From Streptomyces achromogenes (GTDB lineage Bacteria; Actinomycetota; Actinomycetes; Streptomycetales; Streptomycetaceae), in contig NZ_JAUSYH010000001.1 in assembly GCF_030816715.1 (NCBI RefSeq), positions 6,138,001 to 6,202,000 on the forward strand: a DNA stretch of 64,000 nucleotides. The letters run 5' to 3'. The position numbers and the translations under genes were made by a program. The notes beneath the pieces were generated by a model. The model had not been told where the DNA came from and made no database searches. It saw nothing but the letters and a program-made list of their open reading frames with translations. Shown here in pieces: positions 45,140-53,400 of the stretch. Within the stretch, counting starts at the first letter, position 1, and every line of letters begins with the position of its first letter.

Positions 45140-45407
45140 TCATCACAGTCTCCTGCGCCGTTGATCCGTCTACGTCCACTTGTCATTCGTGCCCAGGAAA
45201 AGAGCGCGCATGAGCGTCGACCTCACGGACAGACAGGAAGCAAGGTCGCGTGTTTGGTCCTGACGAGTGCTCCGTGCCGCGTCTGCTAAATGCTATTCGC
45301 CTGAGCGGCCTAGGCCGGTGCTGCGTCGCCCATACGGACGCTCTCCGGTGGAAAGGCCGACTTCGTCAGGGGAGGCTCGGAGACTGGGCGACTTTGGAGC
45401 AGGCACC

Positions 45408-48026
45408 ATGGCGGAACGCGATCCCGAGCAAACTAGGAACACCTCGACCGGCGACGAGTGCCTAACCGAGCGAGATGTCGAGCTGGCACAGGAAACCGAG
45501 GTCCGGCTTGCTCTGGTGATGAATGGTGGGGTGAGCCTGGCAGTGTGGATGGGCGGTGTGACCCACGAGATTGATCTCCTGCGTCGGGCGTCGCGTGGCG
45601 ACGACCTCAGCGCTGTCTGCGAGAATGACAAGCCGATTTTCAGGCTGTGGAAAAAAATAGCCGAGCAGCACAGGAAGACGGTTCGGGTTGATGTTATCGC
45701 AGGAACATCGGCCGGCGGTCTCAACGGCTTGCTTCTCGCTACCGCCATCGGCCGCAACACCTCCTTGCCTAACCTCCGGGACATGTGGCGCGACTCAGCC
45801 TCATTCAAGAGCTTGCTCCAACCAAGCGGCGCGAGAAGCGTGCTTAACGGCGACCAGCTTGAAAAGCACCTCCAGGATGCGCTGACCACTATTAAGGAGA
45901 AGCCGGTTCGTGGTCATCATGATCCGACGGTCACCCTGTTCATCACGGCCACAGCCCTCGACGGTGGGCTACGAAACCACGAAGACGGATTTGGCCAAGC
46001 CTTCGACGTACGAGACCACCGTCGGGTCTACCGCTTCAAGAATCAGCAGCAGTGGGACACATACGAACAGATCGCGGCGGAAGGCAGGTGGGGCTTCAAG
46101 CCCGAGTCGCCGCGCCATGACTTCGCCCCGAGCAATGAGGCGAAGCTTCTGCTGGCTGGACGAGCCACAGCCAGCTACCCAGTCGCGTTCGACCCGGTCT
46201 TCGAGAAGGAACTGGTGTCTCATCGGTGCCGACCCGAAAACACGCTTCGCGACGATGCACGCTGCCTCACCGACGGCGGAGTGCTCAACAACGCGCCTTT
46301 CGGACCTGTCCTAGAAGAGATCACCAAGCGGCGGGTCCACAAACGGCCTGTGGAACGTGTCCTCGCGTTCGTCGTCCCCACTGTCGGCAGTGAGGACACG
46401 GAAGGTCATTCCAACCAGGAGTGCTCTGAAATACCCCTCGCGACCGTGGTCGCGCAAGCAGTAAAGCACCCACAGGAATCAGACCTCCGGTCTGGTATCG
46501 AAGAGCTCCAGCTGAGGCTGCAAACCAGCATTAGAAGCAGCCGCGACGAGCTATTCAGGCAACTCGTCGACGGGACCCCTGCTTACAACGAGAGTCTGCA
46601 CAACGCGGCATCAAGCCTTCTAGAGGAATACCGGAAAAGCCGGGCCACGGCCGTCCTCCTTGACGTGCTCAACAAGAGGCCGGGCCCAAATGTCCCTACT
46701 GTTCTCATAACACCATCACACATAGACACGCGAACCATCCCTGACATACTGGATCGCGCCCGCAGTTGGTTGCCGCCCCGAGGTTACGATCTCCAAGCCC
46801 CGGATATGACTGAGTGGCTCTTTGGTCTTACACCAGCTCAGAGGCTTTTGCAGGCCCTCGGTGAGTACCTGCACAACCGGCTACTGCCTCCGCCTGACCT
46901 ATATGAGGGGCAGCCGCCAAAACCCGTTGTCCAAGGGCGGCTCGTACAAGCAGCCGGATGTATCAGTGACCAACTGCGCCGTGCAGTAAAGATCACGGAA
47001 ATCGCCCTGGCCGACTTGGAAAGGGACGAAGTTGCGCCAGGTGAGGATGCCTGCCGGGCCGCAGCCAGGGTCGAGGCGAAGTTCGCCGCCCTCAACATCC
47101 CCACCGCACTTGGCGAGATCGTCCGAACGGCCGTCACCACGTTCAGCGCCGCAGTAGCACCGATAACGGGCAGCCAATGGAAGGCCTACGACGTTGTATC
47201 AGCCTTTCTCACAGTGGAGATCCTCACCGAGACGTTCGCTCCACCAGAGAAAATGGTCGGACAGCTGACGCCAAAATTTCAGTTCTTGCGCCTGGGCCCC
47301 GACTCAGTCGGTCCCCTGTTCACCAATCTCGACGGCGCACTGGGTAACCGGAAGCTATATGGGACCCGCTTCGTCCACTTTGGTGCTTTCATCGATGCAC
47401 ACTGGCGCCAGTCGGACTTCACTTGGGGACGGCTCGACGCGGTTCACCACCTGCTACCCATCCTGATGCCACGAAATACACCAGCAGACAACGAGCTACT
47501 CAAGAGGACTGAGGAGCGATTTCACAGAGCTATCCTCGCAGCAGAGGACGATCCCAACGACCCTCAAGCATCCGTCGACCGGATGCGCGAGCGCCTCGAA
47601 GTCCTGAGGGACGCAAAGGGAGGTCGTGATTTGCTGGATCGCGACAGGGCAGATGTCGACGCTCTCAAGACGACGTGCAAGGCTGCGCTCAAGCTTGTGA
47701 CCAGTGGGCCCTGGCGAATAGTGGCCATGCTCGTGTGGATCCGAACCTGGGCTATCTGGCGCAGGAGGCAATCCGAATCACTCGGCAAAGCGGCGAAACG
47801 GGCAGCGGCACAGATCGGTCTGACTGGCATCCTGATATTTATCGTTGTGACCGTGCTGGTAGCCGCGTTGCATTTGGTGCTGTGGTTCCTCTGCCTGGTG
47901 GTCATTCTTTTCGTTACCGCCATCATCTGGAAAATTGCCACGCGATTCCAACGACGGCGCGGTCCTGCGCCCGCTAGCGAAGGTCGAGGACGGGAGGGGG
48001 GTGACCCAGAGCGAGACACGGTGTGA
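45408..48026 (+). CDS. Patatin-like phospholipase with C-terminal membrane helices
   Basis: An 872-residue protein. The patatin domain shows the oxyanion Gly-rich stretch NGGVSLAVWMGGV (about 39-51), nucleophile elbow GTSAGG with Ser101, and catalytic Asp in TDGGVLNNAPF (Asp289), i.e. a complete Ser-Asp dyad. A long helical middle follows, then two membrane helices near 805-850 (LTGILIFIVVTVLVAALHLVL, WFLCLVVILFVTAIIW). The ATG at 45408 has GGAGCAGG upstream. Patatin lipases are membrane-degrading effectors in CBASS and related abortive-infection systems; no cyclase gene is nearby, so that role is an inference. It resembles the DUF3376-associated class. Confidence 0.85.
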   Translation: MAERDPEQTRNTSTGDECLTERDVELAQETEVRLALVMNGGVSLAVWMGGVTHEIDLLRRASRGDDLSAVCENDKPIFRLWKKIAEQHRKTVRVDVIAGTSAGGLNGLLLATAIGRNTSLPNLRDMWRDSASFKSLLQPSGARSVLNGDQLEKHLQDALTTIKEKPVRGHHDPTVTLFITATALDGGLRNHEDGFGQAFDVRDHRRVYRFKNQQQWDTYEQIAAEGRWGFKPESPRHDFAPSNEAKLLLAGRATASYPVAFDPVFEKELVSHRCRPENTLRDDARCLTDGGVLNNAPFGPVLEEITKRRVHKRPVERVLAFVVPTVGSEDTEGHSNQECSEIPLATVVAQAVKHPQESDLRSGIEELQLRLQTSIRSSRDELFRQLVDGTPAYNESLHNAASSLLEEYRKSRATAVLLDVLNKRPGPNVPTVLITPSHIDTRTIPDILDRARSWLPPRGYDLQAPDMTEWLFGLTPAQRLLQALGEYLHNRLLPPPDLYEGQPPKPVVQGRLVQAAGCISDQLRRAVKITEIALADLERDEVAPGEDACRAAARVEAKFAALNIPTALGEIVRTAVTTFSAAVAPITGSQWKAYDVVSAFLTVEILTETFAPPEKMVGQLTPKFQFLRLGPDSVGPLFTNLDGALGNRKLYGTRFVHFGAFIDAHWRQSDFTWGRLDAVHHLLPILMPRNTPADNELLKRTEERFHRAILAAEDDPNDPQASVDRMRERLEVLRDAKGGRDLLDRDRADVDALKTTCKAALKLVTSGPWRIVAMLVWIRTWAIWRRRQSESLGKAAKRAAAQIGLTGILIFIVVTVLVAALHLVLWFLCLVVILFVTAIIWKIATRFQRRRGPAPASEGRGREGGDPERDTV

Positions 48027-48198
48027 TCTTGGTGATCTCGCGTAACTCAACTGTCGCATGTTGGCCTGTTGCCCGGCTCTGGGATTGCGGGACCTGTGCC
48101 GCCGGCTTGAGAGCCCGATGCGATACTGAGCCCGGAGTAGACGTCGAAACCGAATCTTCCGCGGAGCACCGTCCTTCCAGAAAATTCGCTGCGGGACC

Positions 48199-49017
48199 CT
48201 ACATGAGACCCGCAGCGACTGCAGCCTTATACGAGCCACATGTACGGCACGCGGAGGCTCCTTGGGCCAAAAGGTCTGATACTTCTGCATCAGTGAGCAC
48301 TCTGTGCGTGAGAGAAGTGAGGCAGCCTTCCAAATGTACCGTCCGCCGTTCCGCTCCGTTGTCGGCTGGGCGGCATCGTAGCCGCCACCTTAGAGAACCT
48401 TCCGGAATTTTCCCGATTGACAACAACCCTGCGTCTGCCTGACGTTCGCGCTGAATGATGAGCCGAAGTTGGTCAATCCTTTCCTGAAGCTTGACTTCTT
48501 GGCGCCGCAAATCCTCGACATCTACCCCATGCCTCATAAGCACGATGAATGAGTCGCGCTGAGACTCAGTCAGGAAGTCCAAATATGCCTCGGGAAGAGA
48601 CCGAACTTCAAGCATTGCCCCGGGTGACCAGGTCAGAGCATCTCCACTAATTCCCACGTTGCCGTGGATAATGGTTGTGGTCGCATCCAGTTGAGGCTCA
48701 AAGCGGTCTTGGTTAACGGAGATAACGCGCCTTCCGGCCATCTCAACCATCGAGCCAGTCGCATCGAGCGGCTGGAATCTATCTAGGTCGACCAGAACAT
48801 CAAGACCTGGCTGCCCTGAGCCGTCCGCGAAGAAGATTTCCTCGAGTAGATCAAGTACGGCCGCATGCGTCTCCATGCAAGGGAAGCGCCATAGCCTCCT
48901 CCCTTGGTCCCATCTACCGCGAAGATTCCTTGCATCAGTCACAAAATATGGATTCCACGGACAGGTCACCTCCAGAACGCCATCCGATGCTTGAGCGGTC
49001 ACCCCTGTGGCACTCAT
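48199..49017 (-). CDS. HARP-like domain protein of unknown function
   Basis: A 272-residue protein. Residues about 10-50 (VTCPWNPYFVTDARNLRGRW, then RRLWRFPCMETHAAVLDLLEE) match the layout of the HARP DNA-binding module that precedes SNF2 helicases, with the RWD...LWRFP pattern. The middle has no recognised domain; a coiled coil (EDLRRQEVKLQERIDQLRL) precedes a Cys-containing tail CRTCGSY. No helicase is attached. ATG at 49017 has GGGGG upstream; 49092 is an upstream alternative. It converges with the patatin gene and diverges from an XRE regulator. Confidence 0.6.
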   Translation of the reverse strand: MSATGVTAQASDGVLEVTCPWNPYFVTDARNLRGRWDQGRRLWRFPCMETHAAVLDLLEEIFFADGSGQPGLDVLVDLDRFQPLDATGSMVEMAGRRVISVNQDRFEPQLDATTTIIHGNVGISGDALTWSPGAMLEVRSLPEAYLDFLTESQRDSFIVLMRHGVDVEDLRRQEVKLQERIDQLRLIIQRERQADAGLLSIGKIPEGSLRWRLRCRPADNGAERRTVHLEGCLTSLTHRVLTDAEVSDLLAQGASACRTCGSYKAAVAAGLM

Positions 49018-49165
49018 GAACACCCCCGTCTCCCTTGTCGTCGTCACGGCACCTTCCTCAGTGCGCAGCGCGACACAGCGGCAGCCGTACACCCGGCTAG
49101 TAGCACCTCGGATTATGCACAGCTGTTCATGGTGGTCAAGCTGGATCCGCTGTTCGAGTCATGGA

Positions 49166-49441
49166 GTGGCCAATCCGAGCTCTCCGCCGAACCCGCAGCT
49201 GCACGCCTTCGGGATGCACATACGCCGACTCCGAGAGTCTCGGGGATTGAGCATGGAGGAACTTGCCGATAGAAGCGGCATGAGCTTCAGAGGCATCGCT
49301 TATATCGAGCACGGGCGCAGGAACCCGTCTTTGTTGTCCCTCCTACAGATTGCCGCCGGCCTCGGTATCACCCCTGGGCGCCTTCTGGAATTCGAACCTA
49401 GTCCTGAACATGGCAATGCCATGCCAAGCAGCAATTCCTGA
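49166..49441 (+). CDS. Short XRE-family regulator, possible controller protein
   Basis: A helix-turn-helix protein of about 91 residues, MHIRRLRESRGLSMEELADRSGMSFRGIAYIEHG being the HTH_3 core (seen here as two parts), then RRNPSLLSLLQIAAGLGITPG. Size and sequence are like the C (controller) proteins of restriction-modification systems. The start is uncertain: GTG at 49166, or an upstream ATG at 49115. A terminator follows directly at 49443. It lies 493 bases before hsdM. Confidence 0.75.
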   Translation: MANPSSPPNPQLHAFGMHIRRLRESRGLSMEELADRSGMSFRGIAYIEHGRRNPSLLSLLQIAAGLGITPGRLLEFEPSPEHGNAMPSSNS

Positions 49442-49442
49442 T

Positions 49443-49471
49443 CCGGTACGCGGCCGTTCGCCGCGTACCGG
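49443..49471 (+). terminator. Terminator after the XRE gene
   Basis: CCGGTACGCGGC and GCCGCGTACCGG form a perfect 12-bp stem with a 5-base loop (CGTTC), starting two bases after the stop codon. Confidence 0.85.
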
Positions 49472-49887
49472 CAAGCAGCCTTCTGCGTAGAGACTGCGCT
49501 GCGGGGAGAGGGGCGTCATCACGCCGTCACGGAGCTAACAGCGCAAGCCACGTCCTGCCGGCCAGCAGGCCCCGGGAGCCCGGACTCGGCCCTCGACCTC
49601 ACAGGTGGGGACCTCGGCCGCTGGCACGCGCCAGTTACCAAGTCCTTGCGGTTCCTCTCGAACGCACTGTCAGCCCTGCGTGAGACAGTGGGGTTCCAAC
49701 TGACAGGACGGACGCGAGCGCAGGACGGATCCTGGTGCTTCGATCACTGGAGCTCGGACGCGGGGCCTTGAGAGATGCCCGAGGGTGCGGACGCTGAGCG
49801 CCAGGCTGCGCTTCGACACCTCTAGGCAGGGCTCCTCGACGAGCGGTTCCTCCAGTCGACCCGTTTGGTAGCCGCTCCCGTTGGTAG

Positions 49888-49908
49888 CGTTAAGCTCTAA
49901 CTTTAACG
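49888..49908 (+). promoter_or_regulatory. Inverted repeat (candidate operator) before hsdM
   Basis: CGTTAA (49888-49893) and TTAACG (49903-49908) are a perfect 6-bp inverted repeat with a 9-base spacer, 27-47 bases before the hsdM GTG. It would suit a dimeric HTH_3 controller such as the neighbouring XRE protein. Confidence 0.45.
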
Positions 49909-49934
49909 TCCTTACTGATGTCGAGAGGATCACG

Positions 49935-51929
49935 GTGAGCGCCAAGCACCAAGAACTCGTTGGACTCATCTGGTCAGTTGCCGACCTTCTCCGCGGCGAC
50001 TATCGGCAGTCGGAATATGGCAAAGTCATCTTGCCATTTACCGTTCTCAGACGCCTGGACTGCGTGGCACCCAAGCCCGAACCCGAGCTCCTTGCCGTGA
50101 TAGACGAGTACGAAGAGATGGGGATTCAGCGCTACGAGCATCGCCTTGAAGAGAGGATGGGGTACCCGCTTTTCAAGAAGACCACAACAACGTATCAAGA
50201 GGCTGTAAAGGATGCTGAATCCATTGGAGAGAAGCTGCCACAATATGTGAAGAGCTTCTCCTCCAAGGCCGTTGAGATCCTGGAAAGTTACGATTTTCTA
50301 AGTCAGATCGCGCGTCTTGATGAGCTCGGCCTCTTGTATCAGGTGGCGCATAAGTTCGCTGAGATCGACCTGCACCCGAAGACAGTCGACAACCACCAGA
50401 TGGGCTACATCTTCGAGGATTTGATTAGACGTTTCTCGGAGATTTCCAACGACACCGCAGGAGAACATTTCACTCCAAGGGAAGTCGTTCGGCTGATGGT
50501 CAACCTTCTTCTCGTTCCGGACGAGGAATCTCTGACAGGGGAAGATCAGCGAGACGGAGTCGTAAAGCGTATCTTCGACCCCGCCTGCGGGACCGGTGGC
50601 ATGTTGGCCGAAGCGCACGACCAAATTTTGCGCATGAATCCCGATGCCACCATTACCGTGTACGGGCAGGAATTGAATCCTGAGTCGTATGCAATCTGCC
50701 TGTCTGACATGATCTTGAAGGGCCAGACGGCGGACAACATTAAGCTCGGCAACTCCATCAGTAACGATGAGCATCTCGGTAAGACTTTTGACTATATCCT
50801 CGCGAACCCGCCATTCGGGGTCGAATGGAAGAAAGTGAAAAGCTTCGTCGAGAAAGAGCAGAGAGAAGGATACGAGGGCCGTTTCGGAGCCGGTCTACCT
50901 CGAGTCAACGACGGTTCTCTTCTCTTTCTGCAGCACATGCTGCATAAGATGAAACCGGTCCGGGACGGCGGCAGCCGCATTGGCATCGTTTTCAACGGCT
51001 CTCCTCTCTTCAGCGGGGGAGCGGAATCTGGCGAGTCGAATATCCGGCGGTGGATTCTGGAGCACGACTGGCTGGAGGCTGTGGTCGCTCTGCCTGACCA
51101 GTTGTTCTACAATACAGGGATTGCGACCTATTTCTGGATCCTTACAAACCGCAAGGAGAATGCCAAGAAAGACAGAGTGATCCTATTTGACGCCCGAGAT
51201 CACTCCGTAAAAATGCGCAGATCGCTCGGTGAAAAGCGCAAGCTCATCACAGAAGAGCAGATTGAGGAGCTGACTAAAGCCTACGAGTCAGCGCTTGAAG
51301 TATCGGTAGACCCGGCACATCCGATGCGTGACAAAATCAAAGTGGTCGGGCGCGCTGAGTTCGGTTATCAACGCATCACAATCGAACGTCCGCTAAGGTT
51401 GATCTTCGAGGTTCGAGACAGTTCCGTAGATGAACTTGCGCATGTCAAATCGTTGGCCGGCTATGAGCCTTCCAAAACTCTATTCAATGCGCTTCGAGCG
51501 CTGATCGGGTCGGGTCCTTTTGGGAAAAAGGTAGAATTTGCTGGTGTGCTGGCGGAGACACTTAACAACGCTGGCCTCGGTAAGTTGCCAAAGAGCGTTG
51601 AGAAGGCCGTGTGGGGTGCAGTATCTCGCCCGGACCCTAAGGGCGAGATACAGCGTGACCGCATGGGTAGTATTCTCCCGGATCCGGATTTGCGCGAGTT
51701 CGACAATATTCCTCTCGGTGCAGATGCTCATGAGTACCTACAGCGCGAGGTGCATCCCCTCAGCCCTGACGCCTGGATCGACCACGAGAAGACCAAGATT
51801 GGATACGAAATTCCGTTCACACGGTATTTCTTTGAATTCAAGGCGATGCGTTCCGTGGACGAGATCGACGCCGACTTGAGGCAAGTGGAGGATGAGATCC
51901 AACTGCTCCTGAAGGAGATCGCCCCGTGA
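49935..51929 (+). CDS. hsdM: Type I restriction-modification DNA methyltransferase subunit HsdM
   Basis: A 664-residue N6-adenine methyltransferase. The N-terminal HsdM_N domain (KHQELVGLIWSVADLLRGDY) is followed by motif I FDPACGTGGML (about 215-225) and motif IV ANPPFG (about 290-295). The C-terminal 150 residues extend beyond the minimal HsdM. The GTG at 49935 follows GAGAGGA; an in-frame ATG at 49881 lies inside the operator-like sequence. It overlaps hsdS by four bases. G+C is visibly lower than in the core genes, and codon use includes many A/T third positions, so it has been acquired recently. Confidence 0.93.
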   Translation: MSAKHQELVGLIWSVADLLRGDYRQSEYGKVILPFTVLRRLDCVAPKPEPELLAVIDEYEEMGIQRYEHRLEERMGYPLFKKTTTTYQEAVKDAESIGEKLPQYVKSFSSKAVEILESYDFLSQIARLDELGLLYQVAHKFAEIDLHPKTVDNHQMGYIFEDLIRRFSEISNDTAGEHFTPREVVRLMVNLLLVPDEESLTGEDQRDGVVKRIFDPACGTGGMLAEAHDQILRMNPDATITVYGQELNPESYAICLSDMILKGQTADNIKLGNSISNDEHLGKTFDYILANPPFGVEWKKVKSFVEKEQREGYEGRFGAGLPRVNDGSLLFLQHMLHKMKPVRDGGSRIGIVFNGSPLFSGGAESGESNIRRWILEHDWLEAVVALPDQLFYNTGIATYFWILTNRKENAKKDRVILFDARDHSVKMRRSLGEKRKLITEEQIEELTKAYESALEVSVDPAHPMRDKIKVVGRAEFGYQRITIERPLRLIFEVRDSSVDELAHVKSLAGYEPSKTLFNALRALIGSGPFGKKVEFAGVLAETLNNAGLGKLPKSVEKAVWGAVSRPDPKGEIQRDRMGSILPDPDLREFDNIPLGADAHEYLQREVHPLSPDAWIDHEKTKIGYEIPFTRYFFEFKAMRSVDEIDADLRQVEDEIQLLLKEIAP

Positions 51930-53221
51930 GTTGGCGAACTACTTCACTTCGAGCTGTAGCCGAAATCTCCCTAGGGCGTCAGCGTGCACCTGAGCATGCC
52001 GAGGGCCGGGATCTGGTGCCGTACCTTCGGGCGGCTAACGTTTTGGACGGCCATCTCGACTTGCGTGATGTGAAACGCATGAACTTTACGCGGTCAGAAC
52101 AAAAGTTGTACTCCCTTCGTCCCGGCGATGTGCTGGTGACAGAAGGAAGTGGGAGTATCAATTCCGTAGGCGCTGCCGCTGTATGGCAAGGCGAAATCGA
52201 AGGCACCGTGTGTTTTCAGAACACGCTCCTTCGGTTGCGTCCTCGCCGGGAAGTAGATGGACGCTTCCTCGGCTGGTGGGCTCGTGCTGCCTTTGCGTCA
52301 AAGATCTTTGCCTCTATCGCATCAGGCGCGAGCATCAATCACCTAAGTGCCGACCGCGTGCGGTCGTTGCCCTTCTCATTCCCTGCCGTCGAGGAACAAG
52401 TCAGGATTTCCGACTTCCTCGATAGGGAAACTCAGCGCATCGACCGAATGATCTTGCTTCGCCGTCATCAACAGGAGCTTCTTGCCGAGAGAGAGGCGTC
52501 TCGAGTTTCGGCCGCGGTCCGTGGAGCGCGGATACCGGGGAAACGAGGGAACAGCAGGCTTGACTGGCTTGGAGACGTTCCTGCTTCTTGGAACGTTGCG
52601 CCGGTTTCTTCTCAGTTCGACGTCAAACTCGGTAAGCAGTTGAACCCCGGCCGCGTCGACGGAAGCCACCTGAAGCCCTATCTTCGCAATGTAAACGTGC
52701 AGTGGGATGCCATTGACACAAAAGACTTGCTGTACATGAACTTCCCTCCGAACGAGCGCGCCCGCTATGAGGTGCGCCCAGGCGATCTCCTTATTTGTGA
52801 AGGAGGTGAACCGGGGCGAGCAGCGATCTGGCCGGGCGGGTTGGATGAAGTCTATTATCAGAAAGCTCTGCATAGGGCCAGATCGCGCGGAAGAAGCCTG
52901 ACGAGGTGGCTCTTCTACTGCCTCCGTGCCGCCGCCGCTGCGGATGTGTTCACGTCCGCGGGAACCACGACGACAATTTCCCATTTGACTGGTGAGCAGC
53001 TCAACTCGCAGCGATTTCCTTTTCCGGAAGCGTCTATTCAAAGTCAGATTGTCAAGGAACTCGATGAAGCCGCCGATAGTGATCGCAGGCTGCTGGCTCT
53101 GCTACGGAAGCAAGTGGTGCTCCTCCAGGAACGCCGGCAGGCAGTGATTAGTGCTGCTATGAACGGCGACATTGATCCGTCCTCCGCTGGCCGTCATCGG
53201 ACATCAGTTCGGAGCGTATAA
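51926..53221 (+). CDS. hsdS: Type I restriction-modification specificity subunit HsdS
   Basis: A 431-residue protein with two target-recognition domains separated by conserved helices. TRD1 runs from about residue 20 to 150 (VPYLRAANVLDGHLDLRDVK, RPGDVLVTEGSGS), TRD2 from about 210 to 370 (KPYLRNVNVQWDAIDTKDLL, RPGDLLICEGGEPGRAA), each ending in a coiled segment (SDFLDRETQRIDRMI; KELDEAADSDRRLLALLRKQ). It would recognise a bipartite asymmetric DNA target. The GTG overlaps the hsdM stop. No hsdR follows. Confidence 0.93.
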   Translation: MSWRTTSLRAVAEISLGRQRAPEHAEGRDLVPYLRAANVLDGHLDLRDVKRMNFTRSEQKLYSLRPGDVLVTEGSGSINSVGAAAVWQGEIEGTVCFQNTLLRLRPRREVDGRFLGWWARAAFASKIFASIASGASINHLSADRVRSLPFSFPAVEEQVRISDFLDRETQRIDRMILLRRHQQELLAEREASRVSAAVRGARIPGKRGNSRLDWLGDVPASWNVAPVSSQFDVKLGKQLNPGRVDGSHLKPYLRNVNVQWDAIDTKDLLYMNFPPNERARYEVRPGDLLICEGGEPGRAAIWPGGLDEVYYQKALHRARSRGRSLTRWLFYCLRAAAAADVFTSAGTTTTISHLTGEQLNSQRFPFPEASIQSQIVKELDEAADSDRRLLALLRKQVVLLQERRQAVISAAMNGDIDPSSAGRHRTSVRSV

Positions 53222-53400
53222 CCCTGATCGAAGGGTCGGGCTGGCCGAAGGGCGCCCCGAACGGGCTCGCCTGCACGGCCTGCGGCACTGCTGCCACCTG
53301 CTGCTCTGGTCGATCTTGGGGTCGTTGTCAGTGGCGGGGGGTATAACCATGACTGAGGTCTTCGAGGGGCGAGACCAGGGCGGGGACACAGGGGGAGCAG

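Larger units (their letters stand above)
49442..49934. other. Intergenic region upstream of hsdM
   Basis: 493 bases: a terminator at 49443-49471, then GC-rich sequence without a credible gene to about 49860. The last 70 bases turn AT-rich and carry the inverted repeat CGTTAA-N9-TTAACG, then GAGAGGA before the hsdM GTG. Confidence 0.5.

Noticed and set aside
45408..48026. Patatin gene as part of a CBASS operon
   Set aside because: No CD-NTase, Cap2 or Cap3 gene is present on either side; only the effector-like domain is seen.
49881..49934. Upstream ATG at 49881 as the hsdM start
   Set aside because: It would translate through the inverted repeat and lacks a ribosome site; GTG at 49935 follows GAGAGGA.
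49670..49969. Leftward 99-codon frame before hsdM
   Set aside because: Overlaps the hsdM start region, has no ribosome site or recognisable motif.
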